The translations under genes were made by a program, and so were the position numbers. Below, in pieces: positions 7,975 through 14,596 of a stretch of DNA of 40,647 nt; position 1 is the first letter of the stretch; the number at the start of each line of letters is the position of its first letter. The notes under the pieces were generated by a model, which made no database searches, was not told the origin of the DNA, and was given only the letters and a program-made list of their open reading frames with translations. Origin of the DNA: CAXRBC01 sp041158045. Its GTDB lineage: Bacteria; Actinomycetota; Acidimicrobiia; Acidimicrobiales; Ilumatobacteraceae. The DNA lies in the NCBI GenBank assembly GCA_041158045.1, contig JBEBCD010000048.1, positions 1 to 40,647 on the forward strand, written 5' to 3'.

Positions 7975-8835
7975 TCACATCACCCCCGCGACCTGCGTGA
8001 CGCCGCGCCGCGCCGAGGTCTTGTTGATGGCGCCGAGGAGCGCGGCGGTGACGACCATGAGCGCGAGGCCGACCGCGAAGGCGCCCTGCGGATCTCCGCC
8101 CTGGAGGTACTGCAGGTAGAGCGGCAGCGTCTCCTTGAGCAGCAGCGACGCGACGGTGAACTCGCCGAGCACCACCGTCGCGACGAGGAGCATCGCGGTG
8201 GCGATGCCCGCACGGATGTTGGGGATCACGACGCTCCACACGATGCGCGGCCAGCTCGCGCCGAGCGAGCGTCCCGCGTCGACGAGGGTGCGCAGGTCGA
8301 GCGCCGCGAGCGAGTTGTCGATCGAGCGGTACGTGTAGGGGAGGGCGATGACGACGTAGAACGGCACGAGCGACAGGTCCGAGGCGATGAACCACGGGGC
8401 GATCGGGCGGAACGCCCCCGCGATGCCCACCACGAGCGCGATGGCCGGCACGACGAACGGCAGGATCGAGATCGTGTCGAGGATCGGCTTGGCCGCCGGC
8501 AGCACCACGTAGGCGTAGATGAGCGTCGGGACGAGGAGCACGACGGTGACGAGCGCGGCGAGCACCGCGAGCCGGGTGCTGAGCAGCGCCGCGGTGACGA
8601 ACTCGGGCTGGCGCACCGCGTCGAGCAGCGGCGCCGCCGTCCACTTGGACAGCACGTTGCTCGCGTCCAGCACGTACATCGGGATGCGCTGGAAGGCGAA
8701 TCGCGCCATCGACAGCATCGGCAGGAGGTAGAAGAGCCCGACGACGAGCAGCACGAGCCGCGACGGCAGATGCCGTCGCCGCGCGCCGCGGCCCCGCACG
8801 GTCCCGCCGGCCGCTGCGTCGGTCGTCGCGTTCAC
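7975..8835 (-). CDS. ABC importer permease, PotC/second subunit
   Basis: A 286-residue integral membrane subunit with about six helices (first at residues 30-50, LVLLVVGLFYLLPMLSMARF). The cytoplasmic coupling helix with the EAA-type loop is visible near residues 195-215 (AGRSLGASWPRIVWSVVIPNIRAG). It pairs with the preceding permease to form the channel of a polyamine/iron/putrescine-type importer. I chose GTG 8835 because its codon overlaps the stop of the upstream permease (GTGA) and removes a 25-residue extension read from within that gene. The ATPase gene follows after one base. Confidence 0.87.
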   Translation of the reverse strand: MNATTDAAAGGTVRGRGARRRHLPSRLVLLVVGLFYLLPMLSMARFAFQRIPMYVLDASNVLSKWTAAPLLDAVRQPEFVTAALLSTRLAVLAALVTVVLLVPTLIYAYVVLPAAKPILDTISILPFVVPAIALVVGIAGAFRPIAPWFIASDLSLVPFYVVIALPYTYRSIDNSLAALDLRTLVDAGRSLGASWPRIVWSVVIPNIRAGIATAMLLVATVVLGEFTVASLLLKETLPLYLQYLQGGDPQGAFAVGLALMVVTAALLGAINKTSARRGVTQVAGVM

Positions 8836-9725
8836 GCCCGCCACCGCTCGGTGCGGCGCCGCAGGAGGAGGAAGCCGCCCATGGTCACCACCATCACGAT
8901 GATCATCCACCCCGCGAGTGCGTAGCCGAGGTTGGTCTTGCCGGTGATCGTGTTGCCCTGGAGGAAGAAGCGGATCTGCACCGGGATGAGCCGGCTACCG
9001 CCGGAGGAGAGCGCGTACGCCGTCGCGTAGGCGGAGAAGGCGTTGGCGAAGAGCAGGAGGAAGCCGCTCACCATCGGCGGCGTGAGGATCGGCAGCCCGA
9101 CGAGGCGCCAGTAGGTGCGCGGATCGGCGCCGAGGCTCGCCGCGGCCTCGCGCCACGCGGCGCGCAGGCCCTCGATGGCCGGCGTCATCACGAGCGTCAT
9201 GAGGGGGAACTGGAAGTAGAGGTACGCGAGCACGATGCCCCAGAAGCCGGCGATCTCGAAGCCGGCGCCGACGATGTCGATGCCCATCTCGGCCAGCAGG
9301 CGCGTGATGAGCCCCTGCTTGCCCAGCGCCGCGACGAAGGCGAAGGCGAGCGGGAGCCCGCCCAGGTTGGCCGCCACGGCGGACCAGCCGATGATGAGGT
9401 TGCGCGTCGTGCTCGCGTTGCCGAGGCGCGCCACGGCCACCGCGGTCGCGGTGCCGACGACCACGCCGATCGCGGCGGTGAGCGCCGAGAGGCGGATCGA
9501 GAACGCGAAGTTGGCGCCGAACTGCCCGGTGATCGCCTCGATCATCGGCGCGCGCACCGCGTCGAGGCGCTCGGACGCGCGGCGGAAGACGACGACGGCC
9601 GGCCAGAGCAGGAACAGGCCGACGAACCCGATGAAGGGTGCGACGGGCAGCCAACGCCGCAACGTGCGAAGGGGGACCCGCCCCACGGGCGGGTCCCCCT
9701 TCAGCGCGGACGGTGCGACGACCAC
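8832..9725 (-). CDS. ABC importer permease, PotB/first subunit
   Basis: About 297 residues with six or seven helices; the first is at about residues 28-48 (VAPFIGFVGLFLLWPAVVVF). The EAA-type coupling loop REAAASLGADPRTYWRLVGLPIL is clear near the centre-right of the protein. It forms the channel together with the next gene. The start is uncertain: GTG 9725 has GGAGCGAG upstream and lies 27 bases after the binding-protein stop; GTG 9779 would overlap that gene; a TTG at about 9660 would avoid coding through the perfect hairpin at 9668-9702. The hairpin therefore sits either in the first codons or in the leader of this gene, which may set the ratio of binding protein to permease. Confidence 0.88.
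   Translation of the reverse strand: MVVAPSALKGDPPVGRVPLRTLRRWLPVAPFIGFVGLFLLWPAVVVFRRASERLDAVRAPMIEAITGQFGANFAFSIRLSALTAAIGVVVGTATAVAVARLGNASTTRNLIIGWSAVAANLGGLPLAFAFVAALGKQGLITRLLAEMGIDIVGAGFEIAGFWGIVLAYLYFQFPLMTLVMTPAIEGLRAAWREAAASLGADPRTYWRLVGLPILTPPMVSGFLLLFANAFSAYATAYALSSGGSRLIPVQIRFFLQGNTITGKTNLGYALAGWMIIVMVVTMGGFLLLRRRTERWRA
9668..9702 (-). terminator. Perfect 16-bp hairpin between binding protein and permease genes
   Basis: Arms 9668-9683 (GAAGGGGGACCCGCCC) and 9687-9702 are exact reverse complements around a 3-base loop. No T-tract follows on the minus strand, so it is not a textbook Rho-independent terminator. Placed just downstream of the binding-protein stop at 9752, it is more likely an mRNA-stabilising or attenuating hairpin that raises binding protein over permease. 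Confidence 0.6.
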
Positions 9726-9751
9726 GGCGGTCGTGGTCTCGCTCCGATCGT

Positions 9752-10924
9752 CTACTTGTCGGCGACCTTCGGTCCCCACTCGGCCGCCAACTTGTCCTTG
9801 GCGACCTTGATCTGGGCCGGGGTCGGGAACTTGATCTGGGCGATCAGCTCGGGGGCCGGGAGGTTCTTCTTGGCCTCCTCGCTCACCTTGCCGGACGCGA
9901 CGAGCGCCTCGAAGCGGGCCGGGATGGCGCCACCCTCGAGGTACCCGAGGGCACCCTCATCGGAGATGATGTGGTCGACCCACAGCTTCGCCGCGTTGGG
10001 GTTGGGGCTACCCGCCACCGCGCCCTGCGCGTAGAAGCCGCCGTACACGCCGTCGGTCGGCACGCGGATCGCGAGCTCGATGCCGTTCTCCTTGAGCTTC
10101 GGCGTGATGCCCGGGTAGTTGTACGTCCAGTCGAGCCAGAGCGCCGTCTCGCCCGAGAGCACGCGGGCCTCGGTGACGTCGTTGGCCACCAGGTTGCCCA
10201 GGGCCTTCAGCTCGGCGAAGTACTCGATGCCGGGTCCGATGTCGTCGAACGAGCCGCCGTTGGCGAGCGACGCCGCCATCACGGCCGCAAACGCGGCGCC
10301 CGCCTCGCGCGGGTCACCGTTGATCGTGACGAGACCCTTGTACTTCGGGTCCTTCAGCTGCTCGAACGAGGTCGGTACGTCGGAGATGAGCGAGGTGTTG
10401 GCGCCGATCGCCATGATGCCGTAGTACGCGGCCACCCACTTGCCATCCGGGTCCTTGAGCACGTCGGGGATCTCGTCCCAGCCGCACGGCTTGTACGGCT
10501 CCCAGTAGCCCTTGGTGTCGACTTCCTGCGCGATCGCGGGGGAGACGTCGAGCGCGTCCGGCATGTCGGGCTGACCCTTCAGGGTCTCGACCGCCGTGAG
10601 CTCGTCGGCCGACGACGCATCCGGGTTGGCGACGGGGTTGTCGACGCCCGGGTACTTGTCGCGGAACGACTGGAGGATGCCCTTGTAGTTGGCCCAGTTG
10701 TCCGGGAGGGCGATCAGGTTGACCTTGCCCTCGGCGACCGCTCCGTCGATGATGGCCTGATCGGGGCAGCCGCTCGACGCGGTCTCCGTGGCCTCGGCGG
10801 TGGTCTCCTCGGTGGTGGTCTCCTCGGCCGCCTCGTCCGAGCCGCAGGCCGCGGTGAGCAGGCCGAGGGCGAGGACGGCGGTGAGGCCGCGGGTGAATCG
10901 TGTGGACTTTCGTGATGTGGTCAT
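9752..10924 (-). CDS. Extracellular solute-binding lipoprotein, family 1 (PotD/AfuA-like)
   Basis: A 390-residue substrate-binding protein. The signal peptide ends in a lipobox LLTAAC with the lipidated Cys at residue 27, followed by a Thr/Glu-rich linker (about 29-47) that would tether it to the outer face of the membrane. The mature part has the features of polyamine/iron type binding proteins: VNLIALPDNWANYKGILQSF at its start, YYGIMAIGANTSLI and ETALWLDWTYNYPGI further on. The permease and ATPase genes follow, so the set encodes one importer. Substrate is not determinable; a putrescine/spermidine-like or small organic ligand is plausible. ATG 10924 was chosen since it gives a complete signal peptide; no Shine-Dalgarno is seen and TACCGT lies 6 bases upstream. 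Confidence 0.9.
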   Translation of the reverse strand: MTTSRKSTRFTRGLTAVLALGLLTAACGSDEAAEETTTEETTAEATETASSGCPDQAIIDGAVAEGKVNLIALPDNWANYKGILQSFRDKYPGVDNPVANPDASSADELTAVETLKGQPDMPDALDVSPAIAQEVDTKGYWEPYKPCGWDEIPDVLKDPDGKWVAAYYGIMAIGANTSLISDVPTSFEQLKDPKYKGLVTINGDPREAGAAFAAVMAASLANGGSFDDIGPGIEYFAELKALGNLVANDVTEARVLSGETALWLDWTYNYPGITPKLKENGIELAIRVPTDGVYGGFYAQGAVAGSPNPNAAKLWVDHIISDEGALGYLEGGAIPARFEALVASGKVSEEAKKNLPAPELIAQIKFPTPAQIKVAKDKLAAEWGPKVADK

Positions 10925-10930
10925 GGCACG

Positions 10931-10936
10931 ACGGTA
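10931..10936 (-). promoter_or_regulatory. Putative leaderless -10 (TACCGT) of importer operon
   Basis: TACCGT on the minus strand lies 6 bases before ATG 10924, which fits a transcript that starts at the start codon. It would drive the importer-thioesterase-amidase operon. Confidence 0.5.
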
Positions 10937-10993
10937 CCCGTGGCGGGCGTACGGCCCCAAAACGGCGGGTGGACCCGCGCTGAATCCTCGGGG

Positions 10994-11764
10994 TTATTCG
11001 GGCGTCACGTACGCCGCGGTGATGCCCCCGTCGATGATGAGCGACTGGCCCGTCATCCAGGAGGACTCGTCCGAGGCGAGGAACAGCGCGCCGTGGGCGA
11101 TCTCCTGGGGGTCGCCGAAGCGCCCCATCGGGATGTGCACCAGCCGGCGCTGGCGCTTGGCGTCGTCGGAGAGGAAGGCGGCGAGGAGCGGCGTCATGAC
11201 CGGCCCCGGGCACAGCGCGTTGGCGCGGATGCCGCGGCGGGCGTAGATGACGGCGATCTCGCGCGTCATCGCGAGCACCGCGCCCTTGGACGCCGTGTAG
11301 GCGATCTGCGGCGTCGCGGCGCCCATGTGCGCCACGAACGACGCGACGTTGACGATCGAGCCACGGCCCTGCTCGAGCATCACGGGGATCGCGTGCTTGC
11401 AGCCGAGGAGCACGCCGCGCACGTTGATGTCCATCGTCTTGTCGTAGACCTCGGTGGGCGTCGACACGGGGTCGTCGTCCGGGCCGAGCATGACGCCCGC
11501 GTTGTTGTAGAGCACGTCGAGGGAGCCGAAGCGCGAGCGCGCCACGCCGACGACCTCCGCCCACGAGGCCTCGCTCGTCACGTCGCCTCGCACGTACGCC
11601 GCCTCGCCGCCGGCGCGCGCGATCTCCTCGACGACGGGCGCCCCGTCGGTGAGGTCGCTGATGACCACCCGCGAGCCCTCGCGGGCGAAGGTGAGCGCGG
11701 CCACGCGGCCGAGGCCGCTCGCCGCGCCCGTGATGAGCGTCGTCTTGCCCGTCAGTCGTCCCAC
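10994..11764 (-). CDS. Classical short-chain dehydrogenase/reductase
   Basis: A 256-residue oxidoreductase of the FabG-like classical SDR group. The cofactor motif is LITGAASGLGRVAA (TGxxxGxG), the NNAG motif is LYNNAGVM, the catalytic Ser is in IVNVASFVAHMG and the active-site Tyr/Lys in AYTASKGAV; the tail ASDESSWMTGQSLIIDGG is typical. Asp37 after the second strand (VVISDLTDG) suggests preference for NAD(H), by family rule. It starts at GTG 11764, 25 bases after the stop of the glutamine synthetase homologue with a G-rich region before it, so the two are probably co-transcribed. Substrate unknown; an alcohol/aldehyde step in the same amine pathway is conceivable. Confidence 0.88.
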   Translation of the reverse strand: MGRLTGKTTLITGAASGLGRVAALTFAREGSRVVISDLTDGAPVVEEIARAGGEAAYVRGDVTSEASWAEVVGVARSRFGSLDVLYNNAGVMLGPDDDPVSTPTEVYDKTMDINVRGVLLGCKHAIPVMLEQGRGSIVNVASFVAHMGAATPQIAYTASKGAVLAMTREIAVIYARRGIRANALCPGPVMTPLLAAFLSDDAKRQRRLVHIPMGRFGDPQEIAHGALFLASDESSWMTGQSLIIDGGITAAYVTPE

Positions 11765-11789
11765 GCGGTCGCCCCCCGTCGTCCCGTGC

Positions 11790-13154
11790 TCAGGTCCGCT
11801 CGAAGTAGCGGGTGAGCTCCCAGTCGGTCACCGTGGCGTTGAACGCCGTCCACTCCGCGCGGGCCATGTTGGCCACGTGGTGGTGGACCTCGTCGCCAAA
11901 GCACTCGCGCGCCGCCGCGCTCGACTCCCAGCACGCCAGCGCCTCGGCGAGCGTGCTCGGGATGCGCGTCACGTCGGTCGCGTCGTAGCCGTTGCCCGCG
12001 TAGGCGTCCTCGAGCGAGAGCCCGTGGCGGATGCCGTACAGGCCGCCGGCGATGGTGCCGGCGAACGCGAAGTAGCTGTTGGCGTCGGCACCGGGGATGC
12101 GCGACTCGACGCGTGCGCCCGCGCCGTGCCCGACGACGCGGAAGCCGAGCGTGCGGTTGTCGTTGCCCCACGCCACCGCCGTCGGCGCCCACGAGCCGGG
12201 CTGGAAGCGGCGGTACGAGTTGACCGTCGGGGCCCACAAGAGGCTGAAGTCGCGTGCCGTCGCGAGCAGGCCCGCGAGGTACTGGCGGAAGACGGGCGGC
12301 ATGTCGTGGCCGGCGAAGGCGGGCGCGTCGCCCTGCAGCGTCCAGAGGCTGGAGTGCACGTGGCACGACGAGCCGGTCTCCGCGAAGTCCCACTTGGCCA
12401 TGAACGACACGGAGCGTCCGTGCGACGCCGCGATCTCCTTGGCCGCCGACTTGTAGATCGTGTTGCGGTCCGCCATCTCGAGCGCGTCGGCGTACAGGAG
12501 GTTGACCTCGTGCTGGCCGCGGCCCGCCTCGCCCTTGGAGCACTCGACGGGGATGCCGGCCGACTCCAGCCCGCGGCGGATGTCGCCGATCACGTACTCG
12601 TCGAAGGTCGTCTGGACGATCTGGTAGTCCTCCATCCACGGCGCGTGCGGCTCGAGACCGCGGTAGCCCTTGGCGTGCGCCTCGCGGTACGAGTCGTGGA
12701 AGAGGTAGAACTCGATCTCGCTGCCGATCCGCGACGCGTAGCCGGCGGCGGCGGCCGCGGCGACCTGGTCGCGCAGCATCTGGCGCGGCGACACCCCGAT
12801 CGGCGCCTTGGTCGTCGGGTCGACGAGGTCGCACAGCACCATCGCGGTGCGCCGCTGCCACGGCAGGACGCGCACCGTGGACCAGTCGGGGATCGCGGCC
12901 ATGTCGCCATAGCCGAGCTGGTAGGACGCGAAGCGGTAGCCGGGGACCGGGTTGTCGTCCATGTCGGTGGCGATGAGGTAGTTGCAGTTCTCCGTGCCGT
13001 GGTCGGCCACGTGGTCGAGGAAGTACCAGCCCGTCACGCGCTTGCCCGCGAGGCGTCCCTGCAGGTCGGGGAAGGCGACGATGACGGTGTCGATCTCGTC
13101 CGCGCGGATCATGCGCGTGAGCTCGTCGCGCGACGTGGTCCGGTGCCCCGCCAT
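11790..13154 (-). CDS. Glutamine synthetase family ligase, PuuA-like
   Basis: A 454-residue glutamine synthetase fold protein. Landmarks: GSEIEFYLF (metal-binding Glu pair), ECSKGEAGRGQHEVNL (canonical E-x-GPGQ-E region), AKWDFAETGSSCHVHSSLW (GxGxHxH-like ammonium/Glu site), YRRFQPGSW and AWGNDNRTLGFRV, then VESRIPGADANSYFAFA. The NRT...ESRIPGADAN version matches gamma-glutamylpolyamine/amine synthetases (PuuA, GlnA3/GlnA4, GMAS) better than housekeeping GlnA. Such enzymes use ATP to join glutamate to an amine such as putrescine, ethanolamine or methylamine. ATG 13154 gives the right N-terminus; a longer upstream frame crosses the divergent promoter. The aldehyde dehydrogenase diverges 37 bases away, and an SDR follows, supporting an amine catabolic role. 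Which amine is unknown. Confidence 0.88.
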   Translation of the reverse strand: MAGHRTTSRDELTRMIRADEIDTVIVAFPDLQGRLAGKRVTGWYFLDHVADHGTENCNYLIATDMDDNPVPGYRFASYQLGYGDMAAIPDWSTVRVLPWQRRTAMVLCDLVDPTTKAPIGVSPRQMLRDQVAAAAAAGYASRIGSEIEFYLFHDSYREAHAKGYRGLEPHAPWMEDYQIVQTTFDEYVIGDIRRGLESAGIPVECSKGEAGRGQHEVNLLYADALEMADRNTIYKSAAKEIAASHGRSVSFMAKWDFAETGSSCHVHSSLWTLQGDAPAFAGHDMPPVFRQYLAGLLATARDFSLLWAPTVNSYRRFQPGSWAPTAVAWGNDNRTLGFRVVGHGAGARVESRIPGADANSYFAFAGTIAGGLYGIRHGLSLEDAYAGNGYDATDVTRIPSTLAEALACWESSAAARECFGDEVHHHVANMARAEWTAFNATVTDWELTRYFERT

Positions 13155-13191
13155 GGCCCTCAGCGTACGGGGAAGCCTAGTGTCGTCGCCC
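13155..13191. promoter_or_regulatory. 37-bp divergent promoter region between ligase and aldehyde dehydrogenase
   Basis: Two -10-like hexamers face away from each other. On the minus strand TACGCT (13162-13167) lies 7 bases before ATG 13154; on the plus strand TAGTGT (13178-13183) lies 8 bases before ATG 13192. Neither gene has a ribosome binding site, so both are probably leaderless. The -35 region of each would lie within the other gene. Confidence 0.5.
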
Positions 13192-14583
13192 ATGGCGGTG
13201 CAGCGGATCGTCAGCCCCGTCGACGGCTCGGTCGTCGCCGAGCGCACGCTGGCCGACGCGGCGCGCATCGAGGCGACGCTCGCCGCGGCCGAGGCCGCGC
13301 GCCGCGGGTGGCGCGCCACGCCGGTGGAGGCGCGCGCCCGGATGGTGGAGGCCATGGTGCGCGCGCTCGAGGCCGAGGTCGGCGACGTCGCCGTCGAGCT
13401 CACGCGCCAGATGGGTCGCCCCGTGCGCTACACCCCCAACGAGATCGCCCGCGGCTTCCAGGAGCGCGCGCGCCACATGGCGTCGATCGCGCCCGCGCGC
13501 CTCGCGCGGATCGAGGTGCCGCCCACCGAGGGCTTCACCAAGTACGTCGAGCGCGAGCCGATCGGCACCGTGCTCGTCGTCGCGCCGTGGAACTACCCGT
13601 ACCTCACGGCGGTCAACTCGATCGTGCCCGCGCTGCTCGCGGGCAACACCGTGGTGCTGAAGCACGCGTCGCAGACGATGCTCGTCGCCGAGCGCCTGCA
13701 GCGGGCCTTCGACGCGGCGGGGCTGCCGCTCGGCACCTTCCAGCACGTGCACGCCGACCACGACGCCGTCGCGGCGATGATCCGCGACCGTCGCATCGAC
13801 GGCGTCGTGTTCACCGGGTCGGTGCCGGGCGGCGCCGCCATCGAGCGCGCGGCCGCCGGACGCTTCATCGGCGTCGGCACGGAGCTGGGCGGCAAGGACC
13901 CGTCGTACGTCCGCGCCGACGCCGACCTGCCGTACGCGATCGGGGAGAACGTCGACGGCGCCTTCTTCAACTCCGGGCAGAGCTGCTGCGCCATCGAGCG
14001 CATCTACGTGCACCGCGACGTGCACGACGAGTTCGTCGAGGGGTTCGTCGCCGCGACCCGCGCCTACGTGCTCGCCGACCCGCTCGACCCCGCCACGACG
14101 ATCGGCCCGATGGTGACCGCGGCCGCGGCCGAGGCGGTGCGCGGCCAGATCGCCGAGGCGCTCGCCGCCGGCGCGACGGCGCTCGTGGGGGAGCGCGACT
14201 TCGCCGCGTCGCGCCCGGGCACCGCGTACCTCGGGCCCACGGTGCTCGTGGGCGTCGAGCACTCGATGCGCGTGATGTCGGAGGAGTCGTTCGGGCCCGT
14301 CATCGGCATCATGCCCGTCGCCGACGACGACGAGGCCGTCGCGCGCATGAACGACTCGCGCTACGGGCTCACCGCCTCCATCTGGACGCGCGACGTGGAG
14401 GCCGCCGCGCGCATCGGCGCCCGCGTGGAGACGGGCACGGTGTACGCCAACCGGTGCGACTACGTCGACCCGGTGCTCGTCTGGACGGGCGTCAAGGACA
14501 CGGGCCGGGGCATCGCGCTCTCGTCGCTCGGCTTCGACCCCTACGTGCGGCCCAAGTCGTACCACCTGCGCCACCCGTCGTGA
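13192..14583 (+). CDS. NAD(P)-dependent aldehyde dehydrogenase
   Basis: A 463-residue aldehyde dehydrogenase superfamily enzyme. Seen: the cofactor region VLVVAPWNYPYLTAVNSIVP, VFTGSVPGG, general-base Glu231 in ELGGKDP and catalytic Cys265 in NSGQSC, followed by EESFGPVIGIMPV near the C-terminus. It oxidises an aldehyde to the acid; in Puu-type pathways the analogous enzyme acts on gamma-glutamyl aminoaldehydes, and in choline pathways on betaine aldehyde. Substrate cannot be decided here. The gene diverges from the PuuA-like ligase and leads the long forward operon; the first FAD/GcvT gene starts 13 bases after its stop. ATG 13192 was chosen because a longer upstream frame would run across the divergent gene. 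Confidence 0.9.
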   Translation: MAVQRIVSPVDGSVVAERTLADAARIEATLAAAEAARRGWRATPVEARARMVEAMVRALEAEVGDVAVELTRQMGRPVRYTPNEIARGFQERARHMASIAPARLARIEVPPTEGFTKYVEREPIGTVLVVAPWNYPYLTAVNSIVPALLAGNTVVLKHASQTMLVAERLQRAFDAAGLPLGTFQHVHADHDAVAAMIRDRRIDGVVFTGSVPGGAAIERAAAGRFIGVGTELGGKDPSYVRADADLPYAIGENVDGAFFNSGQSCCAIERIYVHRDVHDEFVEGFVAATRAYVLADPLDPATTIGPMVTAAAAEAVRGQIAEALAAGATALVGERDFAASRPGTAYLGPTVLVGVEHSMRVMSEESFGPVIGIMPVADDDEAVARMNDSRYGLTASIWTRDVEAAARIGARVETGTVYANRCDYVDPVLVWTGVKDTGRGIALSSLGFDPYVRPKSYHLRHPS

Positions 14584-14596
14584 CCCCGCCCGCGCC

